Shown: positions 1 to 5,413, numbered from the stretch's first letter. The stretch: 6,184 nt of DNA from an uncultured Saprospiraceae bacterium (GCA_938033975.1 CALHKJ010000348.1:1-6184); one strand, 5' to 3'. Translations and numbers: made by a program. Notes: generated by a model not told the origin, from the letters alone.

Positions 1-551
1 CCATCTTGATCCAATAATTTACCTAAAAGGCCGCCAGCAAGTCCGCCGCCACCTCTTTGAGCTTGTTGTGCACCGCCCATTAGAACTTTTGCCAGACCAC
101 CAAGATCTAAGCCACTTGATCTTTGTTGTTGACCAACAAGACCCATGATAACTGGAGCGATTTTTTGCATCAAAACACCAGACTTAAATAAATCTAATCC
201 AGAAAGCTGTCCAATAATCTGTGCTGCTTCTAATTGTTTGTTTCCTAAAAGGTGATTTAAGATACCAGCACCATTCATTGTTGATTGGTTGCTTACCTGT
301 GTTTGTCCACCTAACACTCCTAGAAGGTTACCTAGGATACCACCGTCGTGATCTTTTTTAAGTGCACCCATTAAGCCAGTTCCAGTTTGAGGGTTGGCTG
401 TTTGTCTTGAAAGTGCATCGATTAGTAACTCAGAAATTCCTTGAGCTGCTCTTTTTACTTGGTTGGGATCTTGTGCTCCAACTTGCTTGGAAAGTTGAAT
501 GATAACATCATCGTTTAGATGTCTCATTGCTTCATTTAATAAATTTGACAT
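1..551 (-). CDS. DUF937 domain protein, N-terminal 183 residues (runs off the left edge)
   Basis: Reading leftward from ATG at 551-549 gives an unbroken frame to the window edge, starting MSNLLNEAMRHLNDDVIIQL. The helical N-terminal part contains the LSKQVGAQDPNQVKRAAQGI and SELLIDALSRQTANP segments. After it come glycine-rich hydrophobic stretches (GGILGNLLGVLGGQ, about residues 83-96), GAGILNHLLG, then AAQIIGQLSGLDLFKSGVLMQ and IAPVIMGLVGQQQ. The last visible part is very glycine-rich (RGGGGLAGGLLGKLLDQDG). This order, with alternating helices and the QKIAPVIMGLV segment, matches the DUF937 family, bacterial proteins of unknown function usually a little over 200 residues long, so only the C-terminal tail should be missing. 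There is no signal peptide, so it is probably cytoplasmic. The codons look like those of an ordinary native gene. The start is the first ATG of the frame and lacks a Shine-Dalgarno sequence, as expected in Bacteroidota. The family call is from memory of its motifs, not a search. Confidence 0.85.
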   Translation of the reverse strand, partial: MSNLLNEAMRHLNDDVIIQLSKQVGAQDPNQVKRAAQGISELLIDALSRQTANPQTGTGLMGALKKDHDGGILGNLLGVLGGQTQVSNQSTMNGAGILNHLLGNKQLEAAQIIGQLSGLDLFKSGVLMQKIAPVIMGLVGQQQRSSGLDLGGLAKVLMGGAQQAQRGGGGLAGGLLGKLLDQD

Positions 552-570
552 TAAAATGGTTTATATATTA

Positions 571-627
571 GTAAATCAGCCCCTTTTGATAGAGCTTATC
601 TGTATACATTGATATAGTGTAAATCAG
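571..627. repeat. Spaced direct repeat upstream of the DUF937 gene
   Basis: GTAAATCAG occurs at 571-579 and again at 619-627, 48 bases apart start to start and in the same orientation. Both copies lie 20-76 bases upstream of the DUF937 start. The repeat could be a pair of regulator binding sites, but nine bases can recur by chance in AT-rich DNA, so the functional reading is only inference. Confidence 0.25.
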
Positions 628-630
628 GGT

Positions 631-647
631 GAGAAAGTTCCTTTCTC
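631..647. repeat. Perfect 7-bp inverted repeat (small hairpin)
   Basis: GAGAAAG at 631-637 and CTTTCTC at 641-647 are exact reverse complements around a 3-base TTC loop. A transcript on either strand could fold it. No T-run follows on either strand, so it is not a classical intrinsic terminator. It lies about 80 bases upstream of the DUF937 start and could sit in that gene's leader or be an operator. Confidence 0.35.
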
Positions 648-867
648 GATAGGAATTACGAAAATAGGGAAAAAGTGGGAATGGTGCTTGGGAAATATAT
701 TGTGAAAGTGAGGGAGGGGGAAGATTGTAGTGAGTTAAGCTTTCATGCCTATATTAAATAGCTTCAGCCTTTTTGTAGGTTCAATTTTTAAGAAAATAAC
801 AATCCGATAATACTATTGTAAATTTAGTTTAATTCTAAAATGGTTTAATAATGCCTTATTAGACATA

Positions 868-924
868 TGACAAAATACTGCTACCATCTGACTCGTTCTT
901 AGCTCAATCTTCTTAATTTTGTCA
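868..924 (+). promoter_or_regulatory. 9-bp inverted repeat ending at the lipoprotein start codon
   Basis: TGACAAAAT (868-876) and ATTTTGTCA (916-924) are perfect reverse complements separated by 39 bases; the right arm ends one base before the GTG at 926. The right arm overlaps TAATTTTG (914-921), which fits the Bacteroidota -7 promoter consensus TAnnTTTG. I see no good TTG-type -33 element upstream, and a promoter there would give an almost leaderless mRNA. Two readings are possible: an operator over a promoter, or a stem in a longer mRNA leader that hides the start codon. The sequence does not decide between them. Confidence 0.3.
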
Positions 925-925
925 G

Positions 926-2533
926 GTGATAGCAAATCAAAGCTCATACTCTTATTTTCTTGTGATTCTTGCAAGTTTTTCTATACTCCTTGCTTCTTGC
1001 GCAAGGCCTGCCAATCCTAATGGCGGTCCTGAAGATGATACACCACCTAGATTGGTGACCGAAGAGTCTACGCCTAATTTTCAGACTCGATTTTCTGAGA
1101 GGGAGATTGTACTGGAGTTTGATGAGTTTATTAATCTGAGCAATGCAAGTAAGCAGATTGTTATTTCTCCACCGTTTACTGATTACTTGAAATATACAGT
1201 TAGGGGTAAGAAGTTGGTGATTGAATTTCCTGAGAATGAAGAATTGAGAGAGGATGCTACCTATCAGATTAATTTTGGTTCGGCGATCAGAGATTATACT
1301 GCGGGAAATGAATTGGATAATTTTACCTTCGTTTTTTCTACAGGAGATATTATTGACTCACTGAGTGTAAATGGATTTGTTTTTGATTCGGCATCTTCAG
1401 AACCAGTATCTGAGGTGATGGTGTTATTGTATGATAATCTTTCTGACACAGCTTTTGCAACAGAAAAACCATTCTATTTTGCCACGACTGATGAAATGGG
1501 TAAATTTCAAATCAACAATATTAAGTCAGATACTTTTCAGGTATTTGCCTTGAGCGATCAGAACTTGAGTCTTACTTATGATCAAGCAAATGAGGCAATT
1601 GCCTTTTTAGATTCTACTATTATATTGCCTGATACTTCTCTGAGTTCTTTGACACTTTCAATGTTTGATGAAAGAGAGGTTCCTCTAATATTAGGTGTGG
1701 AGCAAAAGAGAAAAGAACGAGCGGTTATAAATTTTTCTGGCATACCGAGAGATATTTCCCTTGTGGTTGATAAACCAGATGAAGTAAATTTTGATTACGA
1801 ACTGAATGGAGATAGTTGTATTGTGTGGTATAAAACTGAGTTGGATAGTTTTACTATTTATACAGATTGTGAAGGGGTCTTAGATACCAGCTTGATTAAG
1901 AAAATTGAAAAGAAAAAGGAAGCGTCCACACTTAGGTGTTTGTCCTCTAAGGATATTGCAGAGTATTTTCCTGGTGATACAATTGAGCTTGAATTCAATA
2001 AACCTATTGGGAGTATTGAGCTTGCTCAAATAGAGCAGGTGGATAGTTTGGATCAAATGGAAATCGAAAATGTAAGTTTTCTGAATCGGGTATTAAAAAT
2101 TAAAGCAAAGATTGTAGATACTGGAAACTATGAATTGATATTGCTTCCTGGTTCGGTAAGTGATATTTTTGGAGAGACTTTGGATACAAGTCAGGTTGTT
2201 ATCAAGGGTAAATCAGCAGATATATTGGGTAATATTTTGCTTTCGCTAAATAATCTAAATTTGGAGAAGCAGTACATTTATGAATTGCTGGATGATAAGG
2301 ACAATTTGATAGCCAAGGAGGTGATGAAAGGAGATAGTATTTTAAATTTCAATAGAGTTGAAGGTGGTCAATATTTCATAAAGATGACAGAAGATTTAAA
2401 TGAGAATGGATATTGGGATAGTGGTAATTTAGAGGAAAAGAAATTTTCTGAGAAGATTAGAAAATTCCAATTGGAAGTGTTGAGGCAGGGCTGGGATTTG
2501 GAAACTTCGGTAAACGTAGAAAACGAATTTTAA
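926..2533 (+). CDS. Ig-like (SbsA-type) domain outer-envelope lipoprotein
   Basis: A 535-residue exported lipoprotein. A hydrophobic stretch at residues 10-23 ends in the lipobox LASC, with the lipidated Cys at 25. The mature start, CARPANPNGGPEDDTPP, is characteristic of a Bacteroidota lipoprotein family with an N-terminal SbsA-like Ig fold (Big_5 type). That fold fits about residues 40-140 (IVLEFDEFINL, KKLVIEFPE, YQINFGSAIRDYTAGN, FTFVFSTGD). Residues about 146-215 (VNGFVFDSASSEPVSEVMVLLYD, then TTDEMGKFQINNI) look like a carboxypeptidase-regulatory or Cna-B-like beta sandwich. The C-terminal third is beta-rich and carries DLNENGYWDSGN (490-501), an EF-hand-like acidic loop common near the end of this family. 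Its role is unknown; a structural or surface-binding role is inferred. The start must be GTG at 926 or later, because an in-frame TAA lies at 914-916 and no in-frame ATG precedes the signal sequence. Oddly, the short n-region has no Lys or Arg. The stop overlaps the lptB start by one base. Confidence 0.88.
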   Translation: MIANQSSYSYFLVILASFSILLASCARPANPNGGPEDDTPPRLVTEESTPNFQTRFSEREIVLEFDEFINLSNASKQIVISPPFTDYLKYTVRGKKLVIEFPENEELREDATYQINFGSAIRDYTAGNELDNFTFVFSTGDIIDSLSVNGFVFDSASSEPVSEVMVLLYDNLSDTAFATEKPFYFATTDEMGKFQINNIKSDTFQVFALSDQNLSLTYDQANEAIAFLDSTIILPDTSLSSLTLSMFDEREVPLILGVEQKRKERAVINFSGIPRDISLVVDKPDEVNFDYELNGDSCIVWYKTELDSFTIYTDCEGVLDTSLIKKIEKKKEASTLRCLSSKDIAEYFPGDTIELEFNKPIGSIELAQIEQVDSLDQMEIENVSFLNRVLKIKAKIVDTGNYELILLPGSVSDIFGETLDTSQVVIKGKSADILGNILLSLNNLNLEKQYIYELLDDKDNLIAKEVMKGDSILNFNRVEGGQYFIKMTEDLNENGYWDSGNLEEKKFSEKIRKFQLEVLRQGWDLETSVNVENEF

Positions 2534-3276
2534 TGAGATTAGAATCAAAAGATTTGCGGAAGCAATATGGATTGCGTGAAGTGGTGAAGGGTGTAAGCAT
2601 CTATGTCGATCAGGGAGAAATCGTTGGCTTGCTTGGTCCAAATGGGGCGGGTAAGACTACTACTTTTTATATGACAGTTGGTTTTGTAAAACCTAATAGT
2701 GGAAGAGTGACATTAAATAATGAGGATATTACTGATCTCCCTATGTACAAGAGAGCACAAAGGGGAATTGGATATTTACCACAGGAGGCATCGATTTTTA
2801 GAAAACTAAGTGTGGAGGATAATATTGCTGCGGTTTTAGAAATGACGGGTAAATCAAAAGAAGAGCAGAAAGAAAAATTAGAAGATTTGATTGAGGAGTT
2901 TGGTTTGGAGAAGGTGAGGAAGAATATTGGAGATTCATTGTCGGGTGGTGAGCGAAGAAGAACTGAGATTGCAAGATCATTGGCAAGTGATCCTAAGTTT
3001 ATTTTGTTGGATGAGCCCTTTGCTGGAATTGACCCAATTGCTGTAGAAGATATACAACAAATTGTTGCTAAGTTGAAAACTAAGAATATTGGAATATTGA
3101 TCACAGATCATAATGTGCAAGAAACTTTGTCTATTACAGAAAGGGCTTACCTCATGTTTGAAGGCAATATATTAAAGAGTGGTACAGCAGAAGAATTGGC
3201 CAATGATGAAGTTGTACGTAGAGTCTATCTTGGCCAAAATTTCATTTTGAAGAAAAAGCAGATGGATGTGGATTAG
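2533..3276 (+). CDS. lptB: LptB, ATPase of the lipopolysaccharide export ABC transporter
   Basis: A cytoplasmic ABC ATPase of 247 residues, close to the 241 of E. coli LptB. In the known system an LptB dimer hydrolyses ATP to drive LptF/LptG, which pull lipopolysaccharide from the inner membrane onto the Lpt bridge. Visible motifs: Walker A GPNGAGKT (35-42), Q-loop with the LptB-specific stretch YLPQEASIFRKLSV (81-94), signature LSGGERRR (136-143), Walker B FILLDE (156-161) followed by PFAGIDPIAV, and H-loop ITDHNVQETL (190-199). The C-terminus (VVRRVYLGQNF) also matches LptB, so the assignment is specific within the ABC family. The start ATG overlaps the preceding stop (TAATG), which implies translational coupling. 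The next gene starts inside its last codons. LptF, LptG, LptC and LptA are not in the window, as is usual in Bacteroidota, where lpt genes are scattered. All catalytic residues appear intact. Confidence 0.95.
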   Translation: MRLESKDLRKQYGLREVVKGVSIYVDQGEIVGLLGPNGAGKTTTFYMTVGFVKPNSGRVTLNNEDITDLPMYKRAQRGIGYLPQEASIFRKLSVEDNIAAVLEMTGKSKEEQKEKLEDLIEEFGLEKVRKNIGDSLSGGERRRTEIARSLASDPKFILLDEPFAGIDPIAVEDIQQIVAKLKTKNIGILITDHNVQETLSITERAYLMFEGNILKSGTAEELANDEVVRRVYLGQNFILKKKQMDVD

Positions 3277-3520
3277 GCTAATCATATTGATAGTATGTGT
3301 TTTTTCGGTTGCTTCTTGTGGTGATTATGCAGCATTGGAGGCTATAGATGAAAATAGGAAAATGGCTGATTCACTTTTCATTGTAAGAAAGGATACTTTA
3401 AATAAGTCATTCGAAGGGGTATGTGATAGCGTTTATAAAATTCATTATGACCGAGCTGTCGACTCAATCAAGCAATTGCGAATTGAAGGAATCAAAGATC
3501 TAATCGAGCCTGAAAATTAA
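3266..3520 (+). CDS. Small lipoprotein of unknown function (84 residues)
   Basis: The signal peptide MWIRLIILIVCVFSVASC has one Arg, a strong hydrophobic core and a lipobox VASC with the lipidated Cys at 18, leaving a 67-residue mature lipoprotein. The mature part is charged and probably helical (DENRKMADSLFIVRKDTL, then DRAVDSIKQLRIEGIKDL). It holds one further Cys at 53, followed after 11 residues by VDS (65-67), a spacing shared with the next gene. I do not recognise a family. ATG at 3266 lies inside the end of lptB, with an 11-base overlap, and the stop shares a base with the next start, so expression is probably coupled to lptB. The overlap, the clean lipobox and the coding continuity make it a real gene. 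Any link to lipopolysaccharide transport rests on position alone. Confidence 0.75.
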   Translation: MWIRLIILIVCVFSVASCGDYAALEAIDENRKMADSLFIVRKDTLNKSFEGVCDSVYKIHYDRAVDSIKQLRIEGIKDLIEPEN

Positions 3521-3795
3521 TGAGATATCTGATCGTCATATTAGCTCTAGTTTGCTTTTCATGCAAATCTCAAAAGAAGGAGATTCCACCTGTAGATTTT
3601 TTCTATGATGCAAAGGTTGAACAGTTGAAGATGGAAAAGATTCAAGAATGTAAGGAGGATGCTGTTGAGAAAGCGGAAAAATTTGTTGACAGTCTCATTG
3701 ATAAATGGATAAAGGAGCAAAACAACAAGGAAATTGATTTTCCTATCAAGCCGAGAAGACCTAGTGCTCCGCCAAAAATTATTGATTCCAATTAA
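3520..3795 (+). CDS. Small charged lipoprotein of unknown function (91 residues)
   Basis: The short signal MRYLIVILALVCFSC gives a probable lipidated Cys at 15 followed by KSQKK; the lipobox (CFSC) is looser than usual but acceptable for Bacteroidota. Residues 26-70 are charged and probably form one long helix (YDAKVEQLKMEKIQECKEDA onward). The C-terminus is proline-rich (IDFPIKPRRPSAPPKI, 72-87). Cys44 is followed after 11 residues by VDS (56-58), the same spacing as C53/VDS in the upstream lipoprotein, so the two may be distant relatives. I do not recognise a named family. The start overlaps the previous stop as TAATG. The frame stays open for 27 more codons after the TAA at 3793-3795, which leaves a small chance that the stop is recent. 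Confidence 0.7.
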   Translation: MRYLIVILALVCFSCKSQKKEIPPVDFFYDAKVEQLKMEKIQECKEDAVEKAEKFVDSLIDKWIKEQNNKEIDFPIKPRRPSAPPKIIDSN

Positions 3796-3881
3796 AGATC
3801 GTGCTATTACGGGATTACTCCATCTGAATATGTGAAAATGGGTGGTTATTCCTTCAGGCCGCCAAGTCAACAAGAATAATT
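3796..3881. other. Convergent gap, possible former coding extension
   Basis: These 86 bases lie between the end of the lipoprotein operon and the end of the minus-strand secreted protein. I see no GC-rich stem with a T-run, so no intrinsic terminator can be named for either operon. In the frame of the preceding gene the sequence is open from 3796 to the TAA at 3877-3879 and would read RSCYYGITPSEYVKMGGYSF and then RPPSQQE. This may be untranslated 3' sequence or the remnant of a longer C-terminus. Confidence 0.5.
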
Positions 3882-4505
3882 TTATTTTGTGTTAGCTTTT
3901 GCGATGCTATACAGACGCTTGTTCATTTTTAATGCGCTTTTCTTGCTTGTTGCAATTTCTCTAAATCCTTGTGTCATAGCATCTAATCCACCTTGAAATT
4001 TTGAGTCAAGATGATGAGAAATGTATTCTATTGAAGGATTCTCGATTGGTGTATGTTTTGTATCACACAATTTGAAGTTGCTTGTCGATCTGCTCGCTAG
4101 GATAAATATCGATCCATCTTTTATTTGAATTTCTGAATCGAATTCCAAATCTTTATTTAGAAATATATCTTCTTTTGTGTTTTGTAGGTATTGGTCTAAT
4201 TCTTTACCGTAAGTGAAGACCACATTTGAGAAATCATAATCCTGACTAAATTCTTGCATGATTGTTTGATTGGCATAATCAATTCTTTCTTGTTCGAAGT
4301 CAGCTCTAGCTTTGCCTTCTGTACTTTCTAGGTGTGCAATTTTTTCTTTGAATGAATATAGTCTAACAATGAGTGTACCTTCTTTAAGTTCGAGGACTGC
4401 TTCTACTCCTTGTTTTTGGTTGGCGAATAAACTATTTTCTGATCCTTGTGCAAAAGAATTACACATGAATAAGAGTAATATCAAAAAGCTGGAAGAAAAT
4501 TTCAT
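3882..4505 (-). CDS. Secreted protein of unknown family, paralogue of its upstream neighbour
   Basis: A 207-residue exported protein. The signal peptide MKFSSSFLILLLFMCNSFAQ should be cut around SFA/Q at about residue 19. The core contains KEGTLIVRLYS (41-51), a helical charged segment, YDFSNVVFTYGK (90-101), EDIFLNKDLEFDSEIQI (112-128) and a strand SIFILAS (132-138), followed by a less conserved tail with HLDSKFQGGLDAM. The core aligns without gaps to the 226-residue protein encoded upstream, so the two arose by tandem duplication. I do not recognise the family or any catalytic motif. It is not a lipoprotein, so the mature form is probably periplasmic. It lies 20 bases downstream of the paralogue's stop on the same strand and probably shares its mRNA. 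The start has no Shine-Dalgarno sequence and is chosen because it begins the signal peptide. Confidence 0.82.
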   Translation of the reverse strand: MKFSSSFLILLLFMCNSFAQGSENSLFANQKQGVEAVLELKEGTLIVRLYSFKEKIAHLESTEGKARADFEQERIDYANQTIMQEFSQDYDFSNVVFTYGKELDQYLQNTKEDIFLNKDLEFDSEIQIKDGSIFILASRSTSNFKLCDTKHTPIENPSIEYISHHLDSKFQGGLDAMTQGFREIATSKKSALKMNKRLYSIAKANTK

Positions 4506-4509
4506 GATC

Positions 4510-4524
4510 GTATTAATACTAGTA
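4510..4524 (-). repeat. Overlapping palindromes in the spacer between the paralogues
   Basis: The 20-base spacer between the two secreted-protein genes holds the perfect palindrome GTATTAATAC (4510-4519) and, overlapping it, TACTAGTA (4517-4524). They sit just before the start codon of the downstream gene. They may affect mRNA folding at that start or be a chance product of AT-rich sequence. Confidence 0.25.
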
Positions 4525-4525
4525 A

Positions 4526-5206
4526 TTATTTATCTTTTTTGAGAATTGCCTTTTGATAAAGCTTATTAAGTTTTGCATTAAAATATTCAACATCAAGCAA
4601 GTATGCTTTGTTTCCAGCAATTATTTCGTTTGAACGATCTCCACTTAAGAGTGTTTTTAGACCACCATCTAAGTTTATTCCATGTGGTGCAGGTTCAGGG
4701 ATTCTTCTCATATCAGAATCGAACAAATAATAATCGTTGTCATCTTGGGCTGCAAGGATATAGATAGGTCCTTCCTTTAATTTTATATTTGAATCAATCT
4801 CTAATGCTTGATTAAGAAAAATATTGTCATTTTTTTGATTTAGAAAGTCTTGAATTCCCTTTCCATATGCAAATTGTATATCTGAAAAATTGTAATGAAG
4901 TTTCATTTGATTTAGAAAAGCGGTGTTAAAGGAATTGTTGGATGCTAATATTTGGTCTGCCTCTTCCTTTCTTCCTTTATCCCTAAGGTAGTTGATCTTT
5001 TTATCAGAGCTCCTTAAGCGAACAATCAAGGTGCCTCCTCTTAGTGCTTGAAGATCTTTTTCTACAATTTTAAGTCGTTTGAAGTATGGCAAGCGCTCTG
5101 ATGAATCTTCTCCTGATTTAGCTTTCCATTGTGTCATATCACTTTGAGCATTCATGCTAAAAGTTGCAATTAATAGAAGTAGCATGGTCCAAAAAGAGTA
5201 TTTCAT
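4526..5206 (-). CDS. Secreted protein of unknown family, first of a tandem paralogous pair
   Basis: A 226-residue exported protein with signal peptide MKYSFWTMLLLLIATFSMNA cut before Gln21 (the NA/Q junction frequent in Bacteroidota). After a 35-residue linker specific to this copy, the core reads RGGTLIVRLRSSDKKINYLR (56-75), YNFSDIQFAYGK (105-116), DNIFLNQALEIDSNIKL (127-143), GPIYILAAQDD (146-156) and YLFDSDMRRIPEP (160-172), then NLDGGLKTLL. GTLIVRL, FxYGK and IFLN have exactly the same spacing as in the downstream paralogue (each offset by 15 residues), so the shared block of about 95 residues is ungapped. The family and function are unknown to me. A two-layer alpha/beta fold with four strands is plausible from the hydrophobic pattern, but that is inference. 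There is no lipobox, so a periplasmic location is likely. It lies opposite a moxR gene, with a possible 34-codon small ORF 24 bases upstream. Confidence 0.85.
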   Translation of the reverse strand: MKYSFWTMLLLLIATFSMNAQSDMTQWKAKSGEDSSERLPYFKRLKIVEKDLQALRGGTLIVRLRSSDKKINYLRDKGRKEEADQILASNNSFNTAFLNQMKLHYNFSDIQFAYGKGIQDFLNQKNDNIFLNQALEIDSNIKLKEGPIYILAAQDDNDYYLFDSDMRRIPEPAPHGINLDGGLKTLLSGDRSNEIIAGNKAYLLDVEYFNAKLNKLYQKAILKKDK

Positions 5207-5230
5207 TACTGGTCTTATTTGTTTTAATTA

Positions 5231-5335
5231 CTACAAAGTCGGAATTTTCTTTATTTTTTGAAAGGCTTTCTTTTCCAAACTAGCCATAAAACGCTTCCTT
5301 TTTGGTATTAAGTCTTTAAGAATTGATTTAGCCAT
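5231..5335 (-). CDS. Possible 34-residue basic small protein
   Basis: On the minus strand an ATG at 5335-5333 opens 34 codons ending in TAG at 5233-5231. The peptide starts MAKSILKDLIPKRKRFMASL and ends EKKAFQKIKKIPTL. It has about 12 Lys/Arg against 2 acidic residues. Hydrophobic residues M17, L20, A24, I28 and I31 fall at 3-4 residue intervals, as in an amphipathic helix. It lies 24 bases upstream of the first secreted-protein gene on the same strand and could be the first gene of that operon, a leader peptide, or chance. The doubt is composition: the A-rich strand yields lysine codons anyway, and a 35-codon open stretch in AT-rich DNA is not rare. There is no recognised family and no Shine-Dalgarno sequence. 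Confidence 0.3.
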   Translation of the reverse strand: MAKSILKDLIPKRKRFMASLEKKAFQKIKKIPTL

Positions 5336-5341
5336 TAAAAT

Positions 5342-5413
5342 TTGTGGAATAAATCTTGGCTTTTGTCCAAAATCTATAGAAAATCAAAATCGCTTTTTAT
5401 TTTTGTTCCACAA
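5342..5413. promoter_or_regulatory. Inverted repeat in the divergent secreted-protein/moxR region
   Basis: TTGTGGAATAAA at 5342-5353 is matched in reverse complement by TTTGTTCCACAA at 5402-5413, with 11 of 12 positions paired (8 contiguous) and 48 bases between the arms. The pair lies inside the only space that can hold promoters for both divergent transcripts. The left arm ends 6 bases before the possible small ORF start, and the right arm overlaps the putative moxR -7 element. It could be a pair of binding sites for one regulator acting on both sides. That role is inferred. Confidence 0.35.
5398..5405 (+). promoter_or_regulatory. Putative Bacteroidota -7 promoter element for moxR
   Basis: TATTTTTG at 5398-5405 matches the Bacteroidota sigma-70 -7 consensus TAnnTTTG exactly. 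It would start transcription near 5412, leaving a leader of about 70 bases before the chosen moxR ATG. No TTTG or TTG element lies at the expected distance of about 19 bases upstream; the nearest TTTG, ending at 5365, is too far. T-rich stretches make chance matches easy. Confidence 0.3.

Larger units (their letters stand above)
552..925. other. Divergent intergenic region with no gene
   Basis: This 374-base gap separates the divergent DUF937 and Ig-like lipoprotein genes, so it should hold promoters for both. I found no convincing ORF: the longest plus-strand peptide from an ATG (867-902) is 11 codons, and a roughly 30-codon open stretch around 612-704 has no start codon. Visible structure is a direct repeat GTAAATCAG (571-579 and 619-627), a perfect hairpin at 631-647, a G-run-rich tract at 667-720, a 12-base direct repeat TAAAATGGTTTA (552-563 and 836-847) and an inverted repeat at 868-924. 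I saw no tRNA- or rRNA-like sequence. Confidence 0.8.

Noticed and set aside
490..501. Idea that the DLNENGYWD loop (protein residues 490-498 of the Ig-like lipoprotein) is a dockerin
   Set aside because: Only one acidic loop is visible and there is no second repeat or linker, so a cellulosome-type dockerin is not supported; it looks like an ordinary C-terminal loop of this family.
612..704. Open stretch of about 30 codons on the plus strand (contains EKVPFSIGITKIGKKWEW)
   Set aside because: No ATG, GTG or TTG starts it before the core, and it ends at a TGA after about 30 codons. I treat it as chance.
552..847. 12-base direct repeat TAAAATGGTTTA at 552-563 and 836-847
   Set aside because: It is short and AT-rich, sits at unrelated distances from the two genes, and shows no flanking duplication or element between the copies.
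2667..3104. 145-codon minus-strand open frame inside lptB
   Set aside because: It is the antisense shadow of a strongly conserved ABC ATPase. Its peptide shows no domain and lptB explains the DNA fully.
3559..3873. 104-codon minus-strand open frame opposite the last small lipoprotein
   Set aside because: The plus-strand gene has a lipobox and an overlapping start in an operon. The antisense peptide has no coherent signal or domain.
4312..4542. 76-codon plus-strand open frame across the start of the second secreted protein
   Set aside because: It runs antisense to a conserved signal peptide and GTLIVRL core, and its peptide has no recognisable features.
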